This document shows positions 41,441-49,611 of a stretch of DNA of 64,000 nt, one piece after another. The position numbers were made by a program, and so were the translations under genes. The stretch is taken from the NCBI RefSeq assembly GCF_000956475.1, contig NZ_JYJB01000005.1, forward strand, positions 186,001-250,000, read 5' to 3'. The stretch comes from Microbacterium hydrocarbonoxydans (lineage in GTDB: Bacteria > Actinomycetota > Actinomycetes > Actinomycetales > Microbacteriaceae). The notes under the pieces are model-generated. The model saw nothing but the letters and a program-made list of their open reading frames with translations, was not told where the DNA came from and searched no databases. How positions within the stretch are numbered: position 1 is the first letter of the stretch; each line of letters begins with the position of its first letter.

Positions 41441-42673
41441 ATGACCGAACTGCTCGACACCGCCCGCGCTCTCGATGCCGCCGACCCGCTCCGCCATCAC
41501 CTCGACGCCTTCGCCGAGATGCCCGGAGTCATCGCCTACCTCGACGGCAACTCCCTCGGCCGCCCCCTGCGCGACACCGGGGAGAGGATCGCAGACTTCG
41601 TGCGCGACGACTGGGGCACCCGGCTGATCCGCTCCTGGGACGAGCAGTGGATGGAGCTGCCCACGGCACTCGGCGACCGCATCGGGGCCGCGTGCCTCGG
41701 CGCCGCACCCGGGCAGACCGTCGTCGCCGACTCGACCACCGTGCTGCTGTACAAGCTCATGCGTGCCGCCCTTCGACGGGCTCAGGGACCCACCTCGAAG
41801 GCCCGCTCCGAGATCGTGATCGAGCAGGGCAACTTCCCCACCGACCGCTTCGTCGCCGAGGGAGTCGCGGCCGAGACGGGGATGACCATCCGATGGATCA
41901 CCGCCGACCCCGTGCACGGCGTGCGAGCCGAGGACATCGCGGATGCCGTCACCGAGCGCACGGCACTGGTCGTGCTCAGCCACGTCGACTACCGCTCGGG
42001 CGCCCTCGCCGACATGAAGGGCATCACGGCGCAGGTGCACGAGGCCGGCGCGCTGATGCTGTGGGATCTCTGCCACTCCGCGGGCGTCATCCCGATGCAG
42101 CTCGACGAGTGGGGCGTCGACCTCGCCGTCGGCTGCACCTACAAGTATCTGAACGGCGGACCGGGTGCGCCCGCGTTCGCGTACGTGCGCAGCGCCCACC
42201 ACGGAGTGCTGCGACAGCCGATCCAGGGGTGGATGGGAGCGGCCGACGTCTTCGCGATGGGACCGGCGTACTCCCCCGACGCCACGATCCGTCAGTTCAT
42301 CAGCGGCACCCCGCCGGTACTGGGGATGCTGCCCATGCAGGGGATGCTCGATCGCATCGAGCAGGCGACGATCGACGGCATCCGCGCGAAGTCGAAGACC
42401 CTCACCGATCTCGCCGTGCAGGCCGTCGACGAGGCGCTCGCCCCTCTCGGCGTGCGCCTGCTGAGCCCGCGCGACGCCGAACGTCGCGGCGGACACGTCA
42501 CGATCGGCCATCCCGATTTCCGCGCCGTCACCCAGCGACTGTGGGGCGAGGGCGTGATCCCCGACTTCCGGTTCCCCGACGGCATCCGCCTCGGCCTCTC
42601 CCCGCTCAGCACCTCGCACGTCGAGGCCGTCACCGGCGTGCTCGCCGTGCGCGACGCGCTGACGCGCCTATGA
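41441..42673 (+). CDS. kynU: Kynureninase
   Basis: 410 aa. PLP enzyme cleaving kynurenine to anthranilate and alanine. Motifs: IAYLDGNSLGRPL, TTVLLYKLMRAAL, NFPTDRFVAEG, ALMLWDLCHSAGV (Asp binding the pyridine N), PLP Lys in VGCTYKYLNGGPGAPAF, and ISGTPPVLGM. ATG after GAGGTG. A compact repeat core (41769-41791) encodes RRAQGPTSK between the conserved RAAL and EIVIEQGNFP blocks. The stop overlaps the paaX-like start (ATGA). Confidence 0.95.
   Translation: MTELLDTARALDAADPLRHHLDAFAEMPGVIAYLDGNSLGRPLRDTGERIADFVRDDWGTRLIRSWDEQWMELPTALGDRIGAACLGAAPGQTVVADSTTVLLYKLMRAALRRAQGPTSKARSEIVIEQGNFPTDRFVAEGVAAETGMTIRWITADPVHGVRAEDIADAVTERTALVVLSHVDYRSGALADMKGITAQVHEAGALMLWDLCHSAGVIPMQLDEWGVDLAVGCTYKYLNGGPGAPAFAYVRSAHHGVLRQPIQGWMGAADVFAMGPAYSPDATIRQFISGTPPVLGMLPMQGMLDRIEQATIDGIRAKSKTLTDLAVQAVDEALAPLGVRLLSPRDAERRGGHVTIGHPDFRAVTQRLWGEGVIPDFRFPDGIRLGLSPLSTSHVEAVTGVLAVRDALTRL
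41769..41791. repeat. Compact REP-like core inside kynU
   Basis: CCCTTCGACGGGCTCAGGGA followed by CCC, i.e. the reverse complement reads GGTCCCTGAGCC-CG-TCGAAGGG. The same two half-sequences bracket the response-regulator insert at 660-744. Confidence 0.55.
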
Positions 42674-43473
42674 CCCCGATCATCGACGACATCGATGCGC
42701 GGCCCGGCAGCACCGCCTCACTCCTGCGCACCTTCGTCGGCCTGTATCTGCGCCGGCTCGGCGGCTGGATCTCTGCGTCCGCGCTGGTCTCGCTCGCAGG
42801 ATCGCTGGGCATTCCCGAGGCGCAGGCGCGCACCGGCATCACCCGGCTCAAGCAGAAGGGCCTGCTGCTCGCCGAGCGCGACGACGTTCCCGGCTACCGC
42901 CTGAATCCTGCCGCCGTGACCATGCTCGAGCGCGGCGATCGGCGCATCTTCGAGATGCGGCAGATGACGGATGCCGACAGCTGGTGCCTCGTCTCCTTCT
43001 CGATTCCGGAGAGCGCCAGGAGCGTGCGGCATCAGCTGCGCAAGCGCCTGCAGTTCATCGGGGCGGGAACCGTGTCATCCGCCCTGTGGATCTGCCCCGG
43101 CCATCTCGAGGGCGAGGTGGAGCAGATCCTCCACGACCTGGATGCGCGAGCCTGGGCGACCCTGTTCTCCGCCGCAGCGCCGGCACCGGCGACCTCGCTC
43201 GTCGAGGCTGCCGCGCAGTGGTGGGACCTGGCGGCGCTCCGCTCGGCGCACGAGGTCTTCCAGGCGTCGCTCTCCACGCTGCCCTCCGAATCGTTCGCGG
43301 CGTACGTCCACCTGATCGACCGCTGGCGCGTGCTGCCCTACACCGACCCGGGGCTGCCGCCGTCGATGCTCCCGGCCGACTGGCCGGGAGCATCGAGCTT
43401 CCACGCGTTCGCGCGGTTGGCGGCCCAGCACGAGGCCCCCGCGTGGGAGCGGGTCGAGGCCGCTACCCGCTGA
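42670..43473 (+). CDS. PaaX-family transcriptional regulator
   Basis: 267 aa. N-terminal winged HTH (SASALVSLAGSLGIPEAQARTGITRLKQ region, then GLLLAERDDVPGYRL), the central PaaX domain (WCLVSFSIPESARSVRHQLRKRL, ALWICPGHL) and a C-terminal domain ending HAFARLAAQHEAP. PaaX proteins are acyl-CoA-responsive repressors of aromatic catabolism. As last gene of the kyn operon it probably autoregulates through the dyad at 39524; an effector such as anthraniloyl-CoA or a kynurenine would be new for the family. ATGA overlap with kynU. Confidence 0.88.
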   Translation: MTPIIDDIDARPGSTASLLRTFVGLYLRRLGGWISASALVSLAGSLGIPEAQARTGITRLKQKGLLLAERDDVPGYRLNPAAVTMLERGDRRIFEMRQMTDADSWCLVSFSIPESARSVRHQLRKRLQFIGAGTVSSALWICPGHLEGEVEQILHDLDARAWATLFSAAAPAPATSLVEAAAQWWDLAALRSAHEVFQASLSTLPSESFAAYVHLIDRWRVLPYTDPGLPPSMLPADWPGASSFHAFARLAAQHEAPAWERVEAATR

Positions 43474-43948
43474 CCTCGGACAGGAACCCGAGGACATGCT
43501 CCTGCAGGCGCAGGATGCGCAGATCTCTCGCGAGCTCCCGGTCGTAGCCCTGGTACGCCAGCGGCGGCAGCATCCGCACGTTGCGGGAGCAGCCGAACTC
43601 GGCGCACACCAGAGTGCCGACCGTGTCGCCCTTGCGGCCGGCAGGGCCCGCCTTGCGGGCGACGAACATCTGCACGTCGTTGCGCAGCGTCACGTCTTCG
43701 CACCACGAGCACTGGGCCCTGGCGGCGAGCCGCTGCTCGGCGCGCTGCAGGAAGACGCCGACGGGCTCGTCGTCGCGCCAGGCGACGACGTACGCGCGGC
43801 GAGGCAGCTTCGGGTCGACCCAGCCGAGGTAGTCGAGCTTGTCGAAGTCGATGTCGGCGAAGCCGGCGGGAAGGCTCAGGTCTGCGATCTCTTTGCGAGA
43901 GGCGTTGATGAAGGACGCGCGGATGGTGCGCTCGTCGAGGGGACGCAT
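43463..43948 (-). CDS. FBP/EF-G-binding zinc-finger protein
   Basis: 161 aa, matches the C-terminal treble-clef zinc finger of FusB/FBP-type elongation-factor-G-binding proteins. Zinc ligands are C-x2-C in ARAQCSWCEDV and the second pair in GTLVCAEFGCSRNVR. N-terminal helices begin MRPLDERTIRASF. FusB-like proteins free EF-G from post-translocation (or fusidic acid-locked) ribosomes; chromosomal actinobacterial FBPs are less studied. The coding end overlaps the convergent paaX-like gene by 11 bp. A possible leaderless leader ORF lies upstream at 44030-44104. Confidence 0.85.
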   Translation of the reverse strand: MRPLDERTIRASFINASRKEIADLSLPAGFADIDFDKLDYLGWVDPKLPRRAYVVAWRDDEPVGVFLQRAEQRLAARAQCSWCEDVTLRNDVQMFVARKAGPAGRKGDTVGTLVCAEFGCSRNVRMLPPLAYQGYDRELARDLRILRLQEHVLGFLSEVSG

Positions 43949-44029
43949 GAGTGATGAGTGCTTTCGTGTGAAGGGTGGAGGTGGGTACGTCTCAGCACCG
44001 GCGACGGGGGTTCCGCCTCCGGCTGGTCC

Positions 44030-44104
44030 TCAGCCTCTGCCCGCGGCGCTCAACGCGCCTGCGGCTCCGTTCCGCGCCTGATCGGCGCTCCTCGAAATCA
44101 ACAC
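44030..44104 (-). CDS. Possible 24-aa leaderless leader ORF upstream of the FBP gene
   Basis: GTG at 44104-44102 is 6 nt downstream of TAAGAT (44116-44111), the leaderless spacing used by many genes here. The product starts MLISRSADQARNG and ends AAGALSAAGRG; stop 81 bp before the FBP start. In staphylococci fusB is controlled by a leader peptide through translational attenuation, so a similar role is conceivable, but the peptide shows no stalling motif I recognise. Confidence 0.35.
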   Translation of the reverse strand: MLISRSADQARNGAAGALSAAGRG

Positions 44105-44208
44105 CCGGCGATCTTACACCCCTTTGTTTCACTGCGTGTCGGCCGCCCTTCGCCCTCGGCTCGAGCCGACCTACTCTGTGTGGAACACCTCGACCGTCAG
44201 GAGACACC

Positions 44209-44556
44209 GTGTCCACGCCGCTGAACCACCTTCCGCCCTCTCAGGTGCGTGAGCGTTCGGCGTGCATGTGCGCGCACGGGGCCGTCTGCTCGTCGTTCGC
44301 CTCGGGTCACGGCCTGCATCTGATCCAGGCGCGGCTCGCCTCGGCGACGCCGTCGGAATGGGTCGACGCGATCGTGGAACGAGCGGATGCCGTCACCGGC
44401 GAGCTCGTCGTGCGCACGCTCGAGGGAGACGCGCACGCGCTGTGGAACGCCACAGGCGCCGCACTCGAAGCAGCAGCGGGCACCCCGGTCGCGCTGCACG
44501 TGCGCTATGGGGTGCTGGCGGTCGGGCGCACGCAGTTCAACGTCGCGACGGTCTGA
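44209..44556 (+). CDS. Conserved hypothetical protein
   Basis: 115 aa. Begins MSTPLNHLPPSQVRERSACM; contains SEWVDAIVERADAVTGELVV and TPVALHVRYGVLAVGRTQFN. GTG start with CAGGAGACACC upstream. Cys-rich start (ACMCAHGAVC) but no known metal motif. No function can be assigned. Confidence 0.7.
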   Translation: MSTPLNHLPPSQVRERSACMCAHGAVCSSFASGHGLHLIQARLASATPSEWVDAIVERADAVTGELVVRTLEGDAHALWNATGAALEAAAGTPVALHVRYGVLAVGRTQFNVATV

Positions 44557-44585
44557 CCACCCGGGCCGCTGAGCGCGACGGAGGG

Positions 44586-44987
44586 TCAGGCGCCTGCCAT
44601 CATCATGTCCTTCATGGCCATGCACGCGTCCATGCACGCCTGGCACGACTGAGCGCACATCCGGCACACGTCGCTGTCATCCGCGTGCATCATGCACATG
44701 TCCATGCAGGTCTGGCACATCGCGATGCAGGCATCGAGCATCGACATCATCGACGCCGGGGTCATGCCCTGCATCCGCATCATCGAGCGCATCATGGTGC
44801 CTGCCATGTCCGCGCAGTTCATGCACGCCGGGGCGCAGTCCATCATCTGCGTCGAACAGACGGTGCAGGCCTGTTCGCAGGCCGAGCACGCATCCATGCA
44901 CGCCTGCATGACAGACATGTCCATCGCCGCCATGTCGGGCATCGACATCATGTTCTCGGACATGGCGCCCATCATCATCGAGTCCAT
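44586..44987 (-). CDS. Cys/Met-rich four-helix-bundle copper-storage (Csp-like) protein
   Basis: 133 aa with about 17 Cys and nearly 40 Met. Cys recur as C-x3-C and C-x2-C along predicted helices (VMQACMDACSACEQACTVCS, DVCRMCAQSCQACMDAC), the pattern of the four-helix Csp family that stores many Cu(I) ions inside the bundle. There is no Tat or Sec signal, pointing to a cytosolic Csp3-like protein. The extra Met content, especially in the first 30 residues, is unusual. GGAGAG upstream of the ATG. Divergent from the epimerase-like gene. Confidence 0.85.
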   Translation of the reverse strand: MDSMMMGAMSENMMSMPDMAAMDMSVMQACMDACSACEQACTVCSTQMMDCAPACMNCADMAGTMMRSMMRMQGMTPASMMSMLDACIAMCQTCMDMCMMHADDSDVCRMCAQSCQACMDACMAMKDMMMAGA

Positions 44988-45101
44988 CGCACACCGCTCT
45001 CCGTCTCGGGTCCGCGGGCGGGACCGCCCGCTTGACGCCAGAGTAGTCCTCGCCGCGTGATGCGTCGACGGGCGATTCGGCTATCTGAATACAATCTGGG
45101 C

Positions 45102-45683
45102 ATGCGCGTATTCCTCGCCGGTGCCACCGGAGTGCTCGGCCGCCGACTTCTGCCGCTCCTCGTCGAGAAAGGGCACGAGGTGCACGCACTGACCCGCTCG
45201 ACCGACAAGGCTGCGCTCGTCGAGGAGCTCGGAGGAATCCCCGTCGTGTGCGATGCCTTCGACCGCGCAGGGATCGTGGAGGCGGTGACCCGGATCGCTC
45301 CGGATGTCATCCTCCACGAGCTGACGGATCTCCCCGACTCCGCGGCCGACCTCCCCGCTCGACGAGCGGCGAACGCCCGCATCCGGATCGAGGGAACGGC
45401 CAATCTCATCGCCGCAGCCCGGGCCGCCGGCCGCCCCGCCCTGCTGGCGCAGAGCGTCGCATGGACCATGTCCGACGAGGTCGGCGCGCGCGGCGTCGCG
45501 ACGCTCGAGGCCGGGATCCTCGAGTACGGCGGCGTGGTCCTGCGATACGGGCAGTTCTATGGCCCCGGCACCTATTGGGAGACCGAGATCCCCGCCGAGC
45601 CGCGTGTGCACCTCGATCGCGCCGCCGACCTCACGGTCGCGGCTCTCGGTGCACCCTCGGGCATCATCACGCTCACGGACTGA
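45102..45683 (+). CDS. NAD(P)-binding epimerase/dehydratase-like protein
   Basis: 193 aa, shorter than typical extended SDRs (~300 aa). Rossmann motif MRVFLAGATGVLGRRLLP, then NARIRIEGTANLIAAARAAG and YGGVVLRYGQFYGPGTYW. The catalytic Tyr-x3-Lys is not evident, so it may bind NAD(P) without classical SDR catalysis. ATG with TACAAT (45090-45095) 6 nt upstream, leaderless. Confidence 0.8.
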   Translation: MRVFLAGATGVLGRRLLPLLVEKGHEVHALTRSTDKAALVEELGGIPVVCDAFDRAGIVEAVTRIAPDVILHELTDLPDSAADLPARRAANARIRIEGTANLIAAARAAGRPALLAQSVAWTMSDEVGARGVATLEAGILEYGGVVLRYGQFYGPGTYWETEIPAEPRVHLDRAADLTVAALGAPSGIITLTD

Positions 45684-45720
45684 CCCGCGGTCGGTCTCCT
45701 AGACGGATGCCACGGCGGAT

Positions 45721-45759
45721 GTCAATCCCGTCGTGCTGACGCGACTCGCATGCGACAGT
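45721..45759 (+). promoter_or_regulatory. GTCAATCCC element with -10 (csbD promoter)
   Basis: GTCAATCCC at 45721-45729 and GACAGT at 45754-45759, 33 nt apart as at the FHA and CBS genes. Places csbD in the same putative stress regulon. Confidence 0.45.
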
Positions 45760-45796
45760 GGCGTTTCCACTGATCGCTTCGCGAAAGGAGCACACC

Positions 45797-46003
45797 ATGG
45801 GCGTCGGAGACGACATGAAGAACGCTGCCGAGAAGATGGGCGGCAAGGTCAAGGAAGGCGTGGGCAAGGCCACCGACAACGAGAGCCTCGAGAACGAAGG
45901 CCGTCTCGACCAGGCGAAGGCCGCCGCCAAGCAGGCGGGCGAAGACGTGAAGGACGCCGCGCAGAAGGCCGGCGACAACGTCAGGGACGCTTTCGACAAG
46001 TAA
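45797..46003 (+). CDS. CsbD-family stress protein
   Basis: 68 aa. MGVGDDMKNAAEKMGGKVKE, KATDNESLENEGRLDQAKAA: the hydrophilic, Lys/Glu/Ala-rich CsbD pattern. CsbD genes are classic general-stress (SigB in Bacillus) genes of unknown mechanism. AAAGGAG ribosome binding site. A hairpin (46015-46048) follows, which may end or attenuate the transcript before the DUF7218-like gene. Confidence 0.9.
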   Translation: MGVGDDMKNAAEKMGGKVKEGVGKATDNESLENEGRLDQAKAAAKQAGEDVKDAAQKAGDNVRDAFDK

Positions 46004-46014
46004 GTCCCCCGCAT

Positions 46015-46048
46015 CGGCAGGGCGCTCCTCCGGGAGACCGCCCTGCCG
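46015..46048 (+). terminator. Hairpin after csbD
   Basis: CGGCAGGGCG (46015-46024) and CGCCCTGCCG (46039-46048), perfect 10-bp stem, 14-nt loop. No U-tract; terminator or processing site. Confidence 0.6.
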
Positions 46049-46087
46049 GACGCGGACCCCGAGCACAGGACCGGAGAGGAGATTCCG

Positions 46088-46354
46088 ATGCCAGGACGCA
46101 GGAACAGCTCGCTGAAGGATCCGGAGCTGTACGAAGAGCTGCGCGACGACGGCGCATCCAAGGAGAAGGCTGCTCGCATCTCGAACGCCGCGGCCCGGGA
46201 CGGGCGCAGCGCGGTCGGCCGTCGCGGGGGCGAGCACGGCGACTACGAGGATTGGACCGTCGACGAGCTCAGGAAGCGCGCGAAGGAGCTGGGCCTTCAT
46301 GGCTACAGCGGCAAGCGCAAGTCGGAGCTGATCTCCGACCTGCGGGATCACTAG
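46088..46354 (+). CDS. DUF7218-like protein with Rho N-terminal/SAP-like motif
   Basis: 88 aa. N-terminal part (SSLKDPELYEELRDDGASKE, KAARISNAAARDG, AVGRRGGEHGDYEDWT) matches the small stress-associated family I know as DUF7218. C-terminal TVDELRKRAKELGLHGYSGK, RKSELISDLRDH is a Rho_N/SAP-like nucleic-acid-binding helix pair, similar to the C-terminus of the H1-like protein at 61508. GGAGAGGAG ribosome binding site. GCS2 gene follows after 6 bp. Confidence 0.85.
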   Translation: MPGRRNSSLKDPELYEELRDDGASKEKAARISNAAARDGRSAVGRRGGEHGDYEDWTVDELRKRAKELGLHGYSGKRKSELISDLRDH

Positions 46355-46360
46355 GTCCCG

Positions 46361-47437
46361 ATGTCCGCGCGCTTCGGCATCGAGGAGGAGTTCGTCGTCC
46401 TCGATCGCGAGACGCTCGCACCGATCGGCATGGATCACGGAGCGCGCGAACGCATCACGGGGCGCCTCGGCGGCGGCGAGGTGATGCCGGAGTATCTGAC
46501 CTGCCAGCTCGAATGCGCGACCGCCCCTGTGCAGAACCGGGCGGATGCCGCCGAGCAGCTGCGCCGGATGCGCGCCCTGCTCGCCGCTCACGCGGCGGGT
46601 GAGGGTGCACTCGCGGCACCCTCGGCGACGCCTTTCATCGCACCCGGCGAGTTCGTGGTCTCCCCGTCGACGCACTACGACGAGGTCGCCGATCAGCTTG
46701 CCGCGATCACGAGAGACCACGAGGTCAACGGCCTGCACGTGCATGTGGAGGTGCCAGACGATGAGGAGCGCGTGCGTGCTCTCAACCGCGTGCGCGAGTG
46801 GCTTCCGACGCTGCTCGCCCTCACCGGCAACGGCCCCTACGCGCACGGCCGGAACTCCGGATTCGCCAGCTGGCGCAGCATCCTGATCCGCCGGCTGCCC
46901 TCCTCGTGGTGCCCTCCCGCATTTCACGACTTCGACGACTACACCGAGCGGGTCGACCGTCTCGTCGCCCTCGGCGCGATCGGCGACGCGGCCTCGATCG
47001 CCTGGGCGGCTCGGCTCTCGCGACGCTTCCCCACGGTAGAGGTCAGGGTGTTCGACGCGCAGCTGACGCCCGATGACAGCCTCTTCGCCGCCGCGCTCTC
47101 GCGCGCCCTGATCCTCTCGGATGCGCCCGACACCGTCGGCCCCTCCGATCCCGACGCGATCGATGCGTCCATGTGGACCGCGGCCAGACGGGGAACGCAC
47201 GCGCGCGTGATCGATCCCACCACGGGCGAGGCGGCGCCGCTGTGGGAGGCGGCTGCGGCCATGATCGCCCACGCCCGCCCCGTGCTCGCCGAGCAGGGCG
47301 ACGAAGAGTTCGTGACCGCCCACCTCGAGCGCATCCGCGTCGACGGCACCGGGGCAGAGCGTCAGGAGCGCGCGTACGTACGAGACGGCGTCGATGGACT
47401 GCGCGATCTGTATCTCTCCGGCATGACGGGCGACTGA
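46361..47437 (+). CDS. Carboxylate-amine ligase / glutamate-cysteine ligase type 2 (YbdK)
   Basis: 358 aa. GCS2 signatures: RFGIEEEFVVLDRET, PEYLTCQLECATAP, NGLHVHVEVPD and WLPTLLALTGNGPYAHGRNSGFASWRS. Family members ligate an amino acid to a carboxylate using ATP; the ybdK type has weak gamma-glutamylcysteine synthetase activity. Actinobacteria normally use mycothiol, so the true product is uncertain. Starts 6 bp after the DUF7218-like stop, probably co-transcribed. Confidence 0.9.
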   Translation: MSARFGIEEEFVVLDRETLAPIGMDHGARERITGRLGGGEVMPEYLTCQLECATAPVQNRADAAEQLRRMRALLAAHAAGEGALAAPSATPFIAPGEFVVSPSTHYDEVADQLAAITRDHEVNGLHVHVEVPDDEERVRALNRVREWLPTLLALTGNGPYAHGRNSGFASWRSILIRRLPSSWCPPAFHDFDDYTERVDRLVALGAIGDAASIAWAARLSRRFPTVEVRVFDAQLTPDDSLFAAALSRALILSDAPDTVGPSDPDAIDASMWTAARRGTHARVIDPTTGEAAPLWEAAAAMIAHARPVLAEQGDEEFVTAHLERIRVDGTGAERQERAYVRDGVDGLRDLYLSGMTGD

Positions 47438-47483
47438 CCGGCATCCGCCCCCGGTGTCCGCTCTCGGCGGTAGTGTTCGGACC

Positions 47484-48860
47484 GTGGCTTCCTTCGCTCC
47501 TCTGCAGCGGCTCGTGATCGCGATCGCGGTCCTCGCCTCGTTCGTGACGTTCCTCGACGGCACGGTCGTGAACGTGGCCCTTCCCGCGATCAGCCGCGAG
47601 CTGGGCGGCGGCATCACGACGCAGCAATGGGTGGTCGACGCGTACCTCATCACGCTGAGCGCGCTGATCCTGCTCGCCGGCACGGTGTCCGACGCCTACG
47701 GGCGCGTGCTCGTCATGCGCATAGGCCTGATCGCCTTCGGCGTCGCATCGCTCGCCGTGGCCGCCGCGCCCGATCCGCTCGTGCTGATCATCGCCCGGGC
47801 ACTGCAGGGCGCCGCCGGCGCCCTGCTCGTTCCCAGTTCGCTCGCGCTCATCACCGCGACCATGCGCGCCGATGTGCAGTCCCGGGCGATCGGGGTGTGG
47901 ACGGCGTTCACGACGGCTGCCCAGCTCGTGGGACCCCTGCTGGGCGGGCTGTTCGTCGACTTCCTGTCGTGGCGGTTCGTGTTCCTCATCAACGTGATCC
48001 CGATCGCGGTGAACCTCGTGCTGCTCTCCCGCCTGAAGCTGCCGGAGCATCCGAGCGGCCGGCGCGTCGACTGGTGGAGCGGCGCGCTGTGCGCCCTGGG
48101 TCTGGGAGCCGTGGTCTTCGCGCTGATCGAGCAGCCGCTGCGCGGCTGGGGATCGCCCGTCATCTGGGTCCCCGGCACGGTCGGAGTCGTGCTGTTCGGC
48201 GCGTTCCTCTGGCGCCAGAAGAGCTCGACCTCGCCGCTGCTGCCGATGTCGCTGTTCCGCGTGCGGGACTTCGCGTGGGGCAACCTCGCGACGCTGTTCG
48301 TCTACGCCGCGCTGTCGCTGAACGGGTTCGTGATCGGCGTGTATCTGCAGCAGGGCGCGGGGCTGCCCGCCACTGCGGCAGGGCTCGCGAGCCTTCCGAT
48401 GACGATCCTGATGATCCTCGTCAGCTCGCGCGCGGGCGCCTGGGCCGGCCGATTCGGTCCTCGGCTGTTCATGACCGCAGGTCCCCTCATCATGGCGGTC
48501 GGCGCGGTGATGCTTCTGTTCGTCTCCGAGGACTTCGACTACTGGTGGCAGGTGCTGCCGGCCATGATCGTGATGGGTCTCGGTCTGTCGCTCACCGTCG
48601 CACCTCTGACTGCCGCGATCCTCGGAGCGATCGACGAGGCGCATTCGGGCATCGCCTCGGCCGTCAACAATGCCGTCGCCCGCGTCGCCGGCCTGCTCGT
48701 GGTCGCGATGATCTCCACGATCGTCGGTGGCACGCTCAACCTCGCCGGCTTCCACAGCGCGGCCGTCGTGACGGCCGCGCTGCTCGTGCTCGGCGGAGTC
48801 GTGTCGTGGATCGGCATCCGCCGCAATCCTGCCGAGGAGGCGGATGCCGCGGACCGTTGA
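47484..48860 (+). CDS. MFS transporter, DHA2 (EmrB/QacA) family
   Basis: 458 aa, about 14 TM helices. Motif C-like ATFLDGTVVNVALPAIS (here SFVTFLDGTVVNVALP), LSDAYGR-type motif A (AGTVSDAYGRVLVM), ALQGAAGALLVPSSLALI. Drug or metabolite efflux by proton antiport. GTG at 47484 is 7 nt after TAGTGT (47471-47476), so the mRNA is leaderless. Confidence 0.9.
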   Translation: MASFAPLQRLVIAIAVLASFVTFLDGTVVNVALPAISRELGGGITTQQWVVDAYLITLSALILLAGTVSDAYGRVLVMRIGLIAFGVASLAVAAAPDPLVLIIARALQGAAGALLVPSSLALITATMRADVQSRAIGVWTAFTTAAQLVGPLLGGLFVDFLSWRFVFLINVIPIAVNLVLLSRLKLPEHPSGRRVDWWSGALCALGLGAVVFALIEQPLRGWGSPVIWVPGTVGVVLFGAFLWRQKSSTSPLLPMSLFRVRDFAWGNLATLFVYAALSLNGFVIGVYLQQGAGLPATAAGLASLPMTILMILVSSRAGAWAGRFGPRLFMTAGPLIMAVGAVMLLFVSEDFDYWWQVLPAMIVMGLGLSLTVAPLTAAILGAIDEAHSGIASAVNNAVARVAGLLVVAMISTIVGGTLNLAGFHSAAVVTAALLVLGGVVSWIGIRRNPAEEADAADR

Positions 48861-48921
48861 CCCCGTCGCCGACCCGGCGCAGACTGAGGAAGCCGTCGCC
48901 CATCACCAACGGAGGTCCACT

Positions 48922-49611
48922 GTGAGCACGACTCCCCTGCCGCCCATCGTCGATGCCGCCACCTGGCAGCGTGAGCTCGACGCGCTGCGCGCGCGGGAGA
49001 AGGCCGCCACCCGAGAGCTCGATGCGATCGCGGCGCAGCGCCGGCGACTGCCGATGGTCGAGCTGCCCGACTACACCCTGGTGGGCGAGGACGGCCCTGT
49101 GCGCCTGGCCGAGATCTTCGACGGCCGCTCGCAGCTGATCGTCTACAACCACATGTGGTCCGACGGCAACGAGTGGCAGTGCCCCGGGTGCACCGGCTTC
49201 ACCTCGCAGTTCACGCGTCTCGACTTCCTCGAGCGCTACTACGACGCGAAGTTCGTGATCGTCAGCAACGGCCCGATCGACGAGCTGCTCGCCTACCGTG
49301 ATCGCGTCGGCAACAGGATGCAGTGGTTCTCGAGCGCAGACAGCAGCTTCGGCGCCGACGTCGGTGCGCCCCCGAACGCCGGGTTCGCGCTCAACGTGTT
49401 CCTCCGCGACGGTGACACCGTCTACCGCACGTGGCATTCGAACGGGCGGGGCACGGAGCGTCTCAGCCATCTGCAGGCTCTCGCCGATCTGCTCCCCTAC
49501 GGGCGCCAGGAGGAGTGGGAGGAGTCGCCGGCCGGCTGGCCGCAGCATCCGACCTACTCGCAGGGAATGGGATCCAAGGAGATCGGCGAGCTGTACGGGG
49601 CCGGGAGCTGA
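48922..49611 (+). CDS. DUF899-family thioredoxin-like protein
   Basis: 229 aa. LPMVELPDYTLVGEDGPV, SQLIVYNHMWSDGNEWQCPG, CTGFTSQFTRLDFL and SADSSFGADVG are typical of DUF899. The CPGC pair may be redox active. GTG after GGAGG. Function in the family is not established. The stop is overlapped by the lipoprotein gene (CTGA). Confidence 0.88.
   Translation: MSTTPLPPIVDAATWQRELDALRAREKAATRELDAIAAQRRRLPMVELPDYTLVGEDGPVRLAEIFDGRSQLIVYNHMWSDGNEWQCPGCTGFTSQFTRLDFLERYYDAKFVIVSNGPIDELLAYRDRVGNRMQWFSSADSSFGADVGAPPNAGFALNVFLRDGDTVYRTWHSNGRGTERLSHLQALADLLPYGRQEEWEESPAGWPQHPTYSQGMGSKEIGELYGAGS

Noticed and set aside
43954..44224. Plus-strand ORFs between the FBP gene and the 44209 gene
   Set aside because: They have shadow-type Arg/Ala composition and no initiation signals; the 44209 GTG has a clear CAGGAG site.
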